DNA of 46,024 nucleotides from Planctomycetota bacterium (GCA_002705055.1 PAHY01000049.1:1-46024); one strand, 5' to 3'. Numbered from the stretch's first letter, positions 33,857-42,899 are shown. Numbers and translations are program-made. Notes: generated from the sequence alone by a model not told the origin.

Positions 33857-34612
33857 ATGGCGTCCGGCCCGCTGCTGAGCACCGACAACCTGGGCAAGTC
33901 CTACAAGGGCCGCCAGGTCGTGGCGGAGGTCAGCCTGCGCGTCGACCCTGGCGAGATCGTCGGGCTGCTCGGCCCGAACGGCGCCGGCAAGACGACGACC
34001 TTCCGGATGTGCATGGGCATGGTCCGCCCCGACACCGGCACGCTGCACTTTGCCGGCGTCGACGTGACCAAGCGGCCGATCTACAAGCGGGCGCGGCTGG
34101 GCCTGGGTTATCTCTCGCAGGAGGCTTCGGTCTTCCGCAAGCTCAGCGTCGAAAACAATCTGCTGGCGGTGCTCGAGATCGCCGGCCATCCCAAGGAAGA
34201 GCAGCTCCGCCGCGCCGACGCGCTGCTCGAGGAGTTCTCGCTCACCCACATTCGCCAGAGCCGCGGCGAGGTGCTGTCCGGCGGCGAACGGCGCCGCCTG
34301 GAGATCGCGCGGGCGCTGGCCAGCGAGCCCAAGCTGCTGCTGCTCGACGAGCCCTTCGCCGGGGTCGACCCGGTGGCCGTCGAGGAGATCCAGGGCATCC
34401 TGCGCCAGGTCCAGAAGCGCGGGATCGCGATCCTGCTCACCGACCACAACGTTCGCGAGACCCTGTCGATCACCGACCGGACCTACATCCTGGCCGGCGG
34501 GCGGATCCTGGCCGAGGGCCGGGCCGAGGACCTCGCCGCCGACCCCAAGGTCCGCGAGGTCTACCTGGGCCGCCGCTTCGAGCTGGCCAAGTCGGTCGAC
34601 GACGAGGACTAA
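33857..34612 (+). CDS. lptB: LPS export ABC transporter ATP-binding protein LptB
   Basis: A 251-residue ABC ATPase. Walker A is GPNGAGKTT, the Q-loop is YLSQEASVFRKLSVENNL, the signature is LSGGERRRLEIARALA, and Walker B is LLLDEPFAGVDP. HNVRETLSITDRTYIL is strongly LptB-like. With LptF/LptG (not in this window) it extracts lipopolysaccharide for transport to the outer membrane, which implies a Gram-negative envelope. The frame is open upstream within lepB, but the ATG at 33857 is family-consistent. A hairpin follows the stop. Confidence 0.95.
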   Translation: MASGPLLSTDNLGKSYKGRQVVAEVSLRVDPGEIVGLLGPNGAGKTTTFRMCMGMVRPDTGTLHFAGVDVTKRPIYKRARLGLGYLSQEASVFRKLSVENNLLAVLEIAGHPKEEQLRRADALLEEFSLTHIRQSRGEVLSGGERRRLEIARALASEPKLLLLDEPFAGVDPVAVEEIQGILRQVQKRGIAILLTDHNVRETLSITDRTYILAGGRILAEGRAEDLAADPKVREVYLGRRFELAKSVDDED

Positions 34613-34615
34613 GCC

Positions 34616-34639
34616 GCCCTGCGGCCCCCGGCGCAGGGC
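34616..34639 (+). terminator. Hairpin after lptB
   Basis: GCCCTGCG and CGCAGGGC form a perfect 8-bp stem with an 8-nt loop four bases after the lptB stop. It is followed by a weak T run (CATTTC). Likely terminates the lepB-lptB transcript. Confidence 0.55.
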
Positions 34640-34696
34640 CATTTCAGCCGCGCCCCGGCAGCGATTTCAGGGGTGTCAGCGCGGCCGGCGCGGGCC

Positions 34697-34702
34697 TAGA
34701 AT
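34697..34702 (+). promoter_or_regulatory. Putative -10 box of etfBA
   Basis: TAGAAT, then a ~25-base leader with GGGAG (34722-34726) upstream of the etfB ATG at 34733. This promoter, unlike most here, provides a leader with a ribosome-binding site. Confidence 0.5.
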
Positions 34703-34732
34703 GAACGGTCATTTCCCCCACGGGAGACTGTC

Positions 34733-35485
34733 ATGAAGATCTGTGTCTGTGTGAAGCGCGTGCCCTCCACGACCACCCGCGTGGTCGTCGGGGCCGACAA
34801 TCAGCTCGACCCGACCGGTGTCGAATTCGAACTGAACCCCTACGACGAATTCGCCGTCGAACAAGCCCTGCAGGTGAAGGAAGCCGCGGGCGAGGGCTCG
34901 GTGACCGCGATCAGCTTCGGCTCGGCTGACGCCAAGAAAGAGCTGCAGAAGGTCCTGGCCATGGGCGCCGACGACGCCGTTCTGCTGCAGAACGCCGAGG
35001 CCCCGCACGCCGATGGCGCCACCACCGCCAAGGTCCTCGCCGAAGAGCTGCAGGCCGCCGGCGCGCAGCTGATCTTTTTCGGCAAGCAGGCCGTGGACCG
35101 CGACCAGCATGGCGTCGGTCCGGCTGTCGCGACCCGCCTCGGGATGCCCTGCATCACTGAGGTCGTCAAGTTCGAGCTGCAGGGCGACCAGGTCGTCTGC
35201 GAGCGCGAGATCGAAGGCGGCCGCGAGACCGTCACCGCCTCGCTGCCCTGCGCGATCACCTGCCAGAAGGGCCTGAACGAGCCGCGTTTCGCCAGCCTCA
35301 AGGGCATCATGGCCGCCAAGAAGAAGCCGCTCGAGATGAAGGACGTCGCCATCGAAGGCGCCGCCGTCGAGCTGGTCTCCATGTCGCTGCCGCCGGAGCG
35401 CCCGGCCGGCCGCATCATCGGCGAAGGTGCGGACGCCGTGCCCGCGCTGATGGAAGCCCTCAAGAACGAAGCCAAGGTCCTCTAA
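34733..35485 (+). CDS. etfB: Electron transfer flavoprotein beta subunit
   Basis: A 250-residue cytoplasmic subunit. It begins with KICVCVKRVPSTTTRV and has ELNPYDEFAVEQALQVKE and the AMP/FAD-linked loop KQAVDRDQHGVGPAVATRLG, as in housekeeping ETF-beta. With EtfA it takes electrons from acyl-CoA and other dehydrogenases and delivers them to the quinone pool. A GGGAG ribosome-binding site precedes the ATG. It is followed after 12 bases by etfA. Confidence 0.97.
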   Translation: MKICVCVKRVPSTTTRVVVGADNQLDPTGVEFELNPYDEFAVEQALQVKEAAGEGSVTAISFGSADAKKELQKVLAMGADDAVLLQNAEAPHADGATTAKVLAEELQAAGAQLIFFGKQAVDRDQHGVGPAVATRLGMPCITEVVKFELQGDQVVCEREIEGGRETVTASLPCAITCQKGLNEPRFASLKGIMAAKKKPLEMKDVAIEGAAVELVSMSLPPERPAGRIIGEGADAVPALMEALKNEAKVL

Positions 35486-35497
35486 TCCGCTGCAACC

Positions 35498-36454
35498 ATG
35501 ACTGACATCCTCGTTGTTCTTGAGACCCGCGAAGGCGCGCTGCGCAACGCCTCGCTCGAAGCCGTCGGCGCCGCCCGCGCCGCAGCCGATGCCAGCGGTG
35601 GCGGCAAGGTCACCGCCCTGGCCACCGAACAGGCCGATCTCGACGCCGCCCAGTTGGGTGGCGCCGGCGCCGATGCGGTGCTGGTCGCCGATGCCGGCGC
35701 ACACTCCCCGGACGGCGCGGCGGCCACCGCGGTACGCGTGGCCGGCGAGCTGGGCGTGGGCGCGGTCTTCGTTTCGGCCACCGTGCGCGGGCGCGACCTC
35801 CTGGGCCGCATCGCTGCCGGCCTCGACACCGGCTTCGCCGCCGACTGCACCGCGGTCGACTTCGCCGAGGGCGGCTTCGTCTTCACCCGCCCCGTCTACG
35901 CCGGCAAGGCGCAGATTCAGGTCAAGGTGAATGGCCCGGTGGCCGTCGCTTCGATGCGCGGCAATCACTTCGCCCCGGCCGGCCGCGAAGCCAGCGCCGA
36001 GATGGGCACCACCGCGGCCGAGGGCGGCAAGGCCCAGGTCACCGCGATCGCCGGCAAGAGCGGCGGCCGCCCGGATGTCGCCGAAGCGGCGCGCGTCGTG
36101 GCCGGTGGCCGCGGCCTGGGCTCCGCCGAAAATTGGCACCTGCTCGAGGCTCTCGCCGACGCGCTGCCCGGCGCGGGCTTGGGCGCCTCGCGCGCCGTAG
36201 TCGACTCGGGCTGGCGTCCGCACAGCGAGCAGGTCGGCCAGACCGGCAAGACCGTCTCGCCCGAGCTGTACATCGCCGCCGGCATCTCCGGCGCGATCCA
36301 GCATCTGGCCGGGATGAGCTCCTCGAAGGTCATCGTCGCCATCAACAAGGATGCCGAGGCGCCGATCTTCCAGCACGCCACCTACGGCATCGTGGGCGAC
36401 GTCAACGAGATCCTGCCGGCGCTCACCGAGGCCGTGAAGGCCGCGGTCGAGTAG
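35498..36454 (+). CDS. etfA: Electron transfer flavoprotein alpha subunit
   Basis: A 318-residue subunit binding FAD. The N-terminal ETF fold is followed by GRDLLGRIAAGLDTGFAADC. The C-terminal FAD domain carries ASRAVVDSGWRPHSEQVGQT, VSPELYIAAGISGAIQHLAG and INKDAEAPIFQHATYGIVGD. Paired with etfB in one operon. Length is normal. A GC-rich hairpin lies 13 bases after the stop. Confidence 0.97.
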   Translation: MTDILVVLETREGALRNASLEAVGAARAAADASGGGKVTALATEQADLDAAQLGGAGADAVLVADAGAHSPDGAAATAVRVAGELGVGAVFVSATVRGRDLLGRIAAGLDTGFAADCTAVDFAEGGFVFTRPVYAGKAQIQVKVNGPVAVASMRGNHFAPAGREASAEMGTTAAEGGKAQVTAIAGKSGGRPDVAEAARVVAGGRGLGSAENWHLLEALADALPGAGLGASRAVVDSGWRPHSEQVGQTGKTVSPELYIAAGISGAIQHLAGMSSSKVIVAINKDAEAPIFQHATYGIVGDVNEILPALTEAVKAAVE

Positions 36455-36467
36455 GCCCTGCGACGAC

Positions 36468-36488
36468 GCCGGGGCCGGCCGCCCCGGC
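36468..36488 (+). terminator. Hairpin after etfA
   Basis: GCCGGGG and CCCCGGC pair perfectly over 7 bp with a 7-nt loop. There is no T-tract; position between operons suggests a terminator. Confidence 0.4.
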
Positions 36489-36515
36489 AGACCAAGCGGC
36501 GAGGCGCGGGACCGA

Positions 36516-36521
36516 TAAGAT
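36516..36521 (+). promoter_or_regulatory. Putative -10 box of the second S9 peptidase
   Basis: TAAGAT lies 7 nt before the ATG at 36529. It fits the leaderless pattern. Confidence 0.45.
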
Positions 36522-36528
36522 CGGTTCC

Positions 36529-38805
36529 ATGCGCCTCGCCGCTCTCCTTTTCTCCGCCCTCCTGCTGGCGCCCGCCCCGGCGGCCGCCGCCCAGGAAGCC
36601 CTGACTCTGGAGCAGGTCTCCGGCCGCGAGCGCGGCGCACCCAGCTTCGCCAGCCGCGCCGAGCGGATTCGCTGGGCACCGGACGGCAAGCATCTGCTGC
36701 GCACGATCGACGGCCAGGAGATGTGGGTGGACCCGCGCACCGGCGCGACCAGCGAGCCGAGCCAGGTCGAACGCGGTCGCCCCGAGGCCGGCGCGCTCGG
36801 CCCGGACGCCGGTGGCATCCAGATGCTGCTGCAGCAGATCGACGGCGTCGACGCCGAGCGGGCCGGACGAATTGCGAACGCGCGCGGCCAGCGCCGCGCC
36901 AGCAGCGGGCTGGGCATCGCCATCCCCTTCGACGGCAAGCTCTACCTGATCGCCGGCGAGCCGGACAAGGAGCTCGCGCGCGAGATCACGCCGGCCGGCG
37001 CCGATCGCATCGAGCTGGTGCAGGTCTCCGAGGCGGGCAAGTTCAGCTGGGTCGAAGGCAACACCCTGTGCGTGGTCTCCGAGCTGAAGAGCGGCAAGGT
37101 GCATCGCTATCGCTCGGAGGTTGATGACAGCTTCTCGGGCAAGCTCGACTGGGTCTACCAGGAAGAGATCTACGGCCGCGGCAACTTCCAGGCGCACTGG
37201 TGGTCGCCGGATGGCGAGCAGCTGGGCTGGCTGGAACTCGACGAGAGCGCGGTGCAGGAGTTCACCGTGGTCGATCACGTCGAGGACGGGCACTTCCGCG
37301 TCAAGCCGGAGATCTACAACTACCCCAAGGTCGGCGACCCGAACCCGACCGTAAAGGTGTGGCTGGGCGACTTCGGCGGCAGCAAGCCGAAGACCACCGA
37401 GCTGGATCTCTCCGACTACGGCGATGAGGAGATCCTCGTCACCCGCGTCGGCTGGACGCCCGAGGGCGAGAAGATGCTCTTCGTCGTCGCCGATCGGATC
37501 CAGACCTGGGCCCATCTGCACTGGGTCGACATCAAGTCGAAGAAGCAGGGCGTGTGGATCCGCGAAGCCCAGGAAGCCGCCTGGACGCCGCGCCCCAACC
37601 CGCCGCGCTGGCTGGCGGACGGCAGCTTCCTGTGGGAGAGCCACCGGACCGGCTACAACCACCTGTATCACTACAGCGCGGACGGCAAGCTGATCCGCCC
37701 GGTCACCCAGGGCGAGTGGAACCTGAACCGCATCCTCTCGATCGATGAGGAGGCCGGGGAGATGCTCTACTCCTCGACCGAGGACGGCGCGATTGATACG
37801 CACTACTACCGCATCGGCCTCGACGGCGAGGGCAAGGTGCGGCTCACCCAGGGCCGCGGCAGCCACGCGCTGGATTTCAACGGCGACGGCAGCTTGGCGC
37901 TCGACCGAGTGTCCGCCCTCGACATGCAAGAGGAGGTGCGCCTGGTCGACGGGCGCACTGGCGAGGTCCTCGAAGTGCTGGCGCGCGGCGAGGTCGACGC
38001 GGTCGGCAAGACGGAGGTCGCGAGCTGGGAAGTCCACGAGATCCAAAACCGGGACGGCGTCCCGCTCGACGTCGCGGTGCTGAAGCCCGGCGACTTCGAC
38101 GCCAACAAGTCCTACGCCGTCTGGGTTTCGACTTACTCGGGCCCCAACGCCCCCACCATCCGCAACCGCTGGAGCAGCTCGAGCTGGTTCCAGTTCCTGG
38201 CGCAGAATGACATCCTGGTGCTGCAGTGCAATGTCCGCTCGGCCAGCGGCAAAGGGCTGAAGTGGACGGCCGCGGCCTACAAGCAGCTGGGCATCCCCGA
38301 GCTCCACGACCTCGAAGACGCGGTCGACTGGCTCTGCGCCCACGATTGGGCGGACGGCAGCCGCGTCGGCATCACCGGCTACAGCTACGGCGGCTTCATG
38401 TCGGCCTGGGCCATGCTGGCCTCGGACAAGTTCCGCCTCGCCGTCGCCGGCGGCGGCGTCTACGACTGGCGTATGTACGACACGGTCTACACCGAGCGCT
38501 ACATGCAGACCCCGTCGACCAACCTGGCCGGCTACGAAGCCACCAGCTGCATCGCGCATGCCGGCGACCTCAACCCGAACGGCTATCTGTACATGCACCA
38601 CGGCGTCATGGACGACAACGTGCACCTGCAGAACATGATGCAGCTCGCCTTCGCGCTGCAGCAGACCGGCAAGACCAACTGGGGCATGATGGCTTACCCG
38701 CAAACGCGGCACGGCATCGGCAACCGCGAGCTGCGCTGGCATGCCCGCCAAACGGAATGGCAGCTGATTCAGGAGTGGCTGCTGGGCAGCAGCGGCGCCG
38801 AGTAG
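36529..38805 (+). CDS. S9B dipeptidyl peptidase IV-like protein
   Basis: A 758-residue exported peptidase with a signal peptide (to about residue 22, PAAAAQE). A DPPIV_N beta-propeller (about 35-500) contains RIRWAPDGKHLLRT, FQAHWWSPDGEQLGWLELDE and the Glu-containing region typical of dipeptidyl-peptidase substrate N-terminus recognition. The catalytic domain has Ser619 in GYSYGGF, Asp695 in GVMDDNVH and His728 in QTRHGIG, a canonical triad. It likely removes X-Pro or similar dipeptides outside the cytoplasm. Paralogue of 10540-12585. It begins a single-gene transcript after etfA and is convergent with the methyltransferase operon. Confidence 0.94.
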   Translation: MRLAALLFSALLLAPAPAAAAQEALTLEQVSGRERGAPSFASRAERIRWAPDGKHLLRTIDGQEMWVDPRTGATSEPSQVERGRPEAGALGPDAGGIQMLLQQIDGVDAERAGRIANARGQRRASSGLGIAIPFDGKLYLIAGEPDKELAREITPAGADRIELVQVSEAGKFSWVEGNTLCVVSELKSGKVHRYRSEVDDSFSGKLDWVYQEEIYGRGNFQAHWWSPDGEQLGWLELDESAVQEFTVVDHVEDGHFRVKPEIYNYPKVGDPNPTVKVWLGDFGGSKPKTTELDLSDYGDEEILVTRVGWTPEGEKMLFVVADRIQTWAHLHWVDIKSKKQGVWIREAQEAAWTPRPNPPRWLADGSFLWESHRTGYNHLYHYSADGKLIRPVTQGEWNLNRILSIDEEAGEMLYSSTEDGAIDTHYYRIGLDGEGKVRLTQGRGSHALDFNGDGSLALDRVSALDMQEEVRLVDGRTGEVLEVLARGEVDAVGKTEVASWEVHEIQNRDGVPLDVAVLKPGDFDANKSYAVWVSTYSGPNAPTIRNRWSSSSWFQFLAQNDILVLQCNVRSASGKGLKWTAAAYKQLGIPELHDLEDAVDWLCAHDWADGSRVGITGYSYGGFMSAWAMLASDKFRLAVAGGGVYDWRMYDTVYTERYMQTPSTNLAGYEATSCIAHAGDLNPNGYLYMHHGVMDDNVHLQNMMQLAFALQQTGKTNWGMMAYPQTRHGIGNRELRWHARQTEWQLIQEWLLGSSGAE

Positions 38806-38808
38806 GCC

Positions 38809-39465
38809 TTAAGCCTTCTCCAGCAGGACGATCACCTGCTGGCTGATCCAGCGGCGGCGGTAGCGACGCGCGACGATGCGCAGACCTGCCGCCGCCGCTT
38901 CCTTCTTGAACTGGGCGCCGGTGCAGGAGGTCAGCGTGCGCGCGCGGCCGCGCACGCGATCGCGCCAAACCGGGAAGGACTGAGCGTCGTAGTAGGTCGT
39001 CAGCACCCAGCGCCGGCTGACCCGGCCCAGCTCGGCGATCGCCCGCGCCCGCAGCTCCGGCTCGGGGAAGTGGTGCAGGACACGGAAGCAGAAGGCGAGG
39101 TCGACCGCATCATCGACGTACGGGATCTCCAGCAGGCTGGCCTGCACCGCCCAGGTCTCCGCCACCTGGCGCCGCGCCAGCATCGCCGCCGCCAGATCGC
39201 CCTGGATCAGCTGCTCGGTGTACTGCTCGAGCTGCGGGCCGAAGCGACCGTGCCCGCAGGGCAGGTCCAACAGCCGCCGGTGCACCCCCAGCGGGATCAG
39301 CAGCTCGGCGACGGTGCGCCGCTCCCAGGAGTCGGTGCGCCGGGCGTGTCCGGTCTCGGTCCAGCGGCGCTCGGCGTAGTGGTCGGCGTGCTCCGTCGCC
39401 TCGTACTGCTCGCGGAGCTGCTGCTGACGCTCGCGCTCCGGGCCGGGATCCGCCTGCGCGCTCAC
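38809..39465 (-). CDS. Class I SAM-dependent methyltransferase
   Basis: A 218-residue cytoplasmic protein. Motif I is LLDLPCGHGRFGP, the acidic residue lies in IQGDLAAAML, and a DLAFCFRVLHHFPEPELR segment resembles Methyltransf_11/25 enzymes. It is last in a three-gene operon behind a radical SAM protein and a Gfo/Idh/MocA oxidoreductase. The start is taken as the GTG three bases after the radical SAM stop; upstream in-frame sequence is inside that gene and looks random. Substrate unknown; the neighbours suggest a small molecule or sugar moiety. Confidence 0.8.
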   Translation of the reverse strand: MSAQADPGPERERQQQLREQYEATEHADHYAERRWTETGHARRTDSWERRTVAELLIPLGVHRRLLDLPCGHGRFGPQLEQYTEQLIQGDLAAAMLARRQVAETWAVQASLLEIPYVDDAVDLAFCFRVLHHFPEPELRARAIAELGRVSRRWVLTTYYDAQSFPVWRDRVRGRARTLTSCTGAQFKKEAAAAGLRIVARRYRRRWISQQVIVLLEKA

Positions 39466-39467
39466 GA

Positions 39468-40736
39468 CTAGAGGAAGGTGTCGCCCGGCTCGGTCCGCTC
39501 GGGCAGCGCGAGCTCGGGATCGGTCTCGCCGGCGATCAGGCTCTCGATCAGATGATTCGCCGGGTTGTACAGGCAGGTGACTTCGCGGCACTCGTGCGCG
39601 GCGTCGAACTCGTCGAGCAGCGCGGCGGTCGCCTGCTTGCCGGCCTGCGGGTCCGCCCACAGCCCAGCCGCGCCCAGCCGCGCCTTGTCAACGCCCCGGT
39701 GCGCCGGGCAGTTGAAGACCCCCAGCGGACTGACGACCTGACGCAGCGCCTGCATGTGGCAGACCTGCGGCTGCGCGGTGAACTCGCGCCAGGTCCCGGC
39801 CAAGAAGACCCGCAGGTTGGTGCTCTCGATCACCCGAAAGCTCTCGTCCTCGTGCTGCCGCGCCGCGTCCAGGCCCGCCTGCACGCGCTCGATGATGCTG
39901 GCCTGCCCGGCCTCCGCGGATTCGGGTGCCAGCACCTCCGCGCCCTCGCGCGCCCGCGACAGGAAGGGCTTGAAGGAGATGTAGTCGAAGCCGGCCGCCT
40001 TGGCACGCCGCGCCGCCGACTCCATCTCGTGCACGTTCTCGATGATGTGCTCTTCGGCGCGCGAAGCCCCCTTCCAGGTGATGACGAAGGAATAGCCCAG
40101 CTGCACCGCCGGGTTGGCCGCCGGGATTTGCGCGGCGCTCGCGCAGATCTCGTCGAGGTCGATCCCGCGCCCTTTGGGGCGGTGCATCGCCTGGAAGACC
40201 TCATCGCTGCCCGCGTCGAGGGACAGGCGCACCCAGTCGCCGGCCGTGAAGGCATCGGCGACCTCGGCGATCACGCCATTGCGGCTGCCGTTCGTGACCA
40301 CGGCGACCTGCAGCTGGAGCTCCTTCAAAAAGCGCACCACCGGGCCGAAAGCCGGGTGCAGCGTGGGCTCGCCGCCGCCGATCAGGATCACCGAGCGCAG
40401 CCCGCGCTCGGTCATCGCCCGCAGCGCCGCGTAGAGCTCGTCGAGATCGTGCTTGTCGGGCAGGTTGAGCGCGTCCCAGTCGATGCAGTGGCCGCAGGCG
40501 TAGTTGCAGGCCGTCGACAGGTCGAGGTTGATCGAGAGCGGGGCGAAGTCGGGCGGCTCGGGGAGCGCCGCCGATGCATCCGCTCGCTCCGCAGCTTCCG
40601 CGCGGGCCGCACGCACGGCCCGTCGCCAGGCCACGTAAGCCAGCAGCGGCTCGCGCAGCCCCGGGCGCTGCAGCTTGCTGGCAAAGTCGTGAATCGCCGC
40701 CGGGCGCGCCGTGCTCTCCGTCGAAGGCGGGTTCAT
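39468..40736 (-). CDS. Radical SAM protein with SPASM-like C-terminus
   Basis: A 422-residue cytoplasmic enzyme. The 4Fe-4S/SAM motif is Cys77, Cys81, Cys84 (CNYACGHC), followed by the SAM-binding GGGEPTLHP. The C-terminal third holds further cysteines (VCHM, FNCPAHRG, CREVTCLYNP) that could bind an auxiliary cluster as in SPASM/Twitch proteins. The reaction cannot be predicted; such enzymes modify peptides, lipids or sugars. It overlaps the upstream oxidoreductase by four bases and is followed after two bases by a methyltransferase, so the three proteins very probably act in one pathway. The N-terminal ~60 residues form an extra basic helical region. Confidence 0.88.
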   Translation of the reverse strand: MNPPSTESTARPAAIHDFASKLQRPGLREPLLAYVAWRRAVRAARAEAAERADASAALPEPPDFAPLSINLDLSTACNYACGHCIDWDALNLPDKHDLDELYAALRAMTERGLRSVILIGGGEPTLHPAFGPVVRFLKELQLQVAVVTNGSRNGVIAEVADAFTAGDWVRLSLDAGSDEVFQAMHRPKGRGIDLDEICASAAQIPAANPAVQLGYSFVITWKGASRAEEHIIENVHEMESAARRAKAAGFDYISFKPFLSRAREGAEVLAPESAEAGQASIIERVQAGLDAARQHEDESFRVIESTNLRVFLAGTWREFTAQPQVCHMQALRQVVSPLGVFNCPAHRGVDKARLGAAGLWADPQAGKQATAALLDEFDAAHECREVTCLYNPANHLIESLIAGETDPELALPERTEPGDTFL

Positions 40737-41755
40737 GCGCGCGCGCCCGCCGAGTAGGCCGACAGCAGAACCGCCAGCAGCCGCTGCCGCCGCGCGATCG
40801 ATTCATCGGCCGGGGCCGAGCCGGTGCGCTGTGCCTCGCGCACTGCAGCGACGAACTGCTCCACCAGCCGGATCTGCGGATCATCCGCCGGCACCCGCCG
40901 CGCCTCGCCTTCGCCTTCGGGGCGGTAGCCGTCATCGAAGAAGAAGCGATAGCCCGGCTGCTCGACCACGCGCCGCGCGACGCAGTCGTCGAGCGCGAAT
41001 TCGGCCGGGCGCGGGCGCTCGCCGGTGTCCTGCATCCGGATCTCGCATTCGATCGAGCGATCGAGGGTGACGTACCGGAAGCTCAAGCGCGCGTCCGGCG
41101 CCGCCGGACCGGTCTCCGAGAAGTGCACCGCCTCGACCTCCGCCGGACCGGTGGCGATCGCCTGGAGCAGGCTGAGCGGATGAGAGAGCGTCTCAATCCA
41201 GCGGCTCAGGCCGCGAAACTCGGGCGCCAGCATCATCCGGAAGCGCTGCACCTGCGCGAAGTCGCAATCCGGATGCAGCGCGTGGAATGCATCCAGCGTC
41301 TGCGGCCATTGGCAGTTCTCCATCAGCACCTTGCCGTTCGCGGCGTAGCGCTGCGGCAGCACTGCGGCGTCGTCGTTGTAGACGGTCAACAGCGGCTTCT
41401 CGCAGAGCACGTGCAGCTCGTGCTGCAGCGCCGACTCCAGCCAGGGACGGTGGGTGCCGGCCGGGGTGGCGATGACCAGCGCCTGCGGCCGGGTTTCGGC
41501 GACCATCCGTTCGAAGCTGGTAAAGGCCTGGCACTCATAGCCATCCTCGGCGAGCGCCTCGCGCGCGGCCTCGGCGGTGGCCGGAGTCGTGCCCAGCACC
41601 CCCACCAGCTCGGCGCCGGCATCGGCGACCTGCCGGGCCAGGAAGGGCCCCGTGCCGTTGCGCACCCGGCGCGCCCCGATCACGCAGACGCGCAGGGCAG
41701 CCTGGCCGTCTTCGTCGACCGTCTCGAAGCCAGTGACCTTGGGGGAATCGGCCAT
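40733..41755 (-). CDS. Gfo/Idh/MocA family oxidoreductase
   Basis: A 340-residue cytoplasmic protein with an N-terminal Rossmann fold. LRVCVIGARRVRNGTG replaces the usual GxGxxG at residues ~21-36, so the dinucleotide loop is atypical. The family-typical ALVIATPAGTHRPWLESAL and CEKPL follow. The C-terminal alpha/beta domain is complete. Such enzymes oxidise or reduce sugars and cyclitols with NAD(P). It is first in the operon with a radical SAM protein and a methyltransferase, and divergent from a GT9 glycosyltransferase, so a modified sugar is a reasonable guess. A TAGGAT box lies six bases before the ATG. Confidence 0.85.
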   Translation of the reverse strand: MADSPKVTGFETVDEDGQAALRVCVIGARRVRNGTGPFLARQVADAGAELVGVLGTTPATAEAAREALAEDGYECQAFTSFERMVAETRPQALVIATPAGTHRPWLESALQHELHVLCEKPLLTVYNDDAAVLPQRYAANGKVLMENCQWPQTLDAFHALHPDCDFAQVQRFRMMLAPEFRGLSRWIETLSHPLSLLQAIATGPAEVEAVHFSETGPAAPDARLSFRYVTLDRSIECEIRMQDTGERPRPAEFALDDCVARRVVEQPGYRFFFDDGYRPEGEGEARRVPADDPQIRLVEQFVAAVREAQRTGSAPADESIARRQRLLAVLLSAYSAGARA

Positions 41756-41761
41756 CGCACC

Positions 41762-41767
41762 ATCCTA
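41762..41767 (-). promoter_or_regulatory. Putative -10 box of the oxidoreductase operon
   Basis: Minus-strand TAGGAT lies 6 nt before the ATG at 41755. Same box and spacing as in front of the island regulator. Confidence 0.45.
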
Positions 41768-41783
41768 GCGGCCCAGCAGGGCG

Positions 41784-41789
41784 TATTCT
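41784..41789 (+). promoter_or_regulatory. Putative -10 box of the GT9 gene
   Basis: TATTCT lies 12 nt before the ATG at 41802. This is a short leader without a Shine-Dalgarno. Confidence 0.35.
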
Positions 41790-41801
41790 GCTGCAGCAAC
41801 G

Positions 41802-42821
41802 ATGAATGCCCCCCGCACGCTGCTGATCCGTCTGCCGAACCCGGTCGGCGACGTGGTCATGACGACGCCGCTGCTGCGGGTCCTGCGCGAGCGCCTGCCG
41901 GAGACGCGGCTGATCGTGGCGGGCAAGCCGGTGTTCGGCTCACTGCTCTCCGGCCTCGACACGATTGACGCCTTCGTGCCGCTGCCCAGCGGAGTCCGTG
42001 CCCAGGCGCGGGTGCTGCGGCCGATCGGCGCCGAGCTGGCGCTGATCCTGCCGAATTCCTGGTCCTCCGCCCTCGCCACCCGGCTGGCTGGCATCCCCGT
42101 CCGGATCGGCCGGCGGGCGCAGGGTCGCGGCGCACTGCTGAGCGTCCGCCTGCCCGCCGTCGGCCCGGCCCGGCCGATGACGCGGGTCTATCTGGAGATG
42201 CTGGCTGCGCTGCGAATCCCAGTCCCCAGCGTGGGCGCGGAGCCCCGCGCCGAGCTGGTCGTCCCGCCCGAGGCCGGGGACGGCGAGGCGAACTGGATCG
42301 GGGTCGCGCCGGGCGCCGCCTTCGGCCCCAGCAAGTGCTACCCGCTCGATCAGCTGGTCCCCGCCGTGGTCGAGCTCTGCGAGAAGGCGCAGGCTCGCCC
42401 GCTGCTGATCGGCTCGCCTTCCGAGCAGGATCAGCTCGCCGAGACCGCCGCGGCGCTGCGTCAGGCCGGGCTGGAGAGCGAGCTGCCGGAACCCGGCGAC
42501 CTCGCCGCGGCCAAGCGCCGCATCGCGCGCTGCGCGCTGCTGGTCACGATGGACTCCGGGGCGCGCCATATCGCCGCCGCGCTGGGCGTGCCCCAGGTGG
42601 TCCTCTATGGCCCCACCCACCCCGAGTGGTCGGCGCACGCCCTGGACACCACGACCATCCTGCGCCGCAACGAGCTGGACTGCCTCAACTGCCACGAGAA
42701 GGTCTGCCCGATCGACCACCGCTGCATGACCCGGATCGCGCCGGCCGATCTGGCCGCGGCCGGGCTGGCCCAGCTGGCCGGAAATGCAAAACGGGCACCG
42801 CAAAGCGGCGCCCGTTCGTGA
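41802..42821 (+). CDS. Glycosyltransferase family 9 (heptosyltransferase-like)
   Basis: A 339-residue GT-B enzyme. The N-terminus LLIRLPNPVGDVVMTTPLLRVL is the GT9 signature. The C-terminal sugar-nucleotide region includes GVAPGAAFGPSKCYP, VTMDSGARHIAAALGVP and a Cys cluster CLNCHEKVCPIDHRC like that of WaaF. GT9 enzymes add heptose in lipopolysaccharide inner core or related sugars at the inner membrane. The last ~10 codons run through a hairpin (42790-42816), so the true C-terminus is tail-like. It is divergent from a sugar-oxidoreductase operon. Confidence 0.9.
   Translation: MNAPRTLLIRLPNPVGDVVMTTPLLRVLRERLPETRLIVAGKPVFGSLLSGLDTIDAFVPLPSGVRAQARVLRPIGAELALILPNSWSSALATRLAGIPVRIGRRAQGRGALLSVRLPAVGPARPMTRVYLEMLAALRIPVPSVGAEPRAELVVPPEAGDGEANWIGVAPGAAFGPSKCYPLDQLVPAVVELCEKAQARPLLIGSPSEQDQLAETAAALRQAGLESELPEPGDLAAAKRRIARCALLVTMDSGARHIAAALGVPQVVLYGPTHPEWSAHALDTTTILRRNELDCLNCHEKVCPIDHRCMTRIAPADLAAAGLAQLAGNAKRAPQSGARS
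42790..42816 (+). terminator. Hairpin within the 3' end of the GT9 gene
   Basis: AACGGGC and GCCCGTT pair over 7 bp with a mismatch, then inner CCGC/GCGG and a 3-nt AAA loop. It lies inside the last codons of the GT9 gene and just beyond the 3' end of convergent tRNA-Val, so it may stop both transcripts. There is no long T-tract. Confidence 0.5.
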
Positions 42822-42823
42822 TC

Positions 42824-42899
<76 letters not shown>

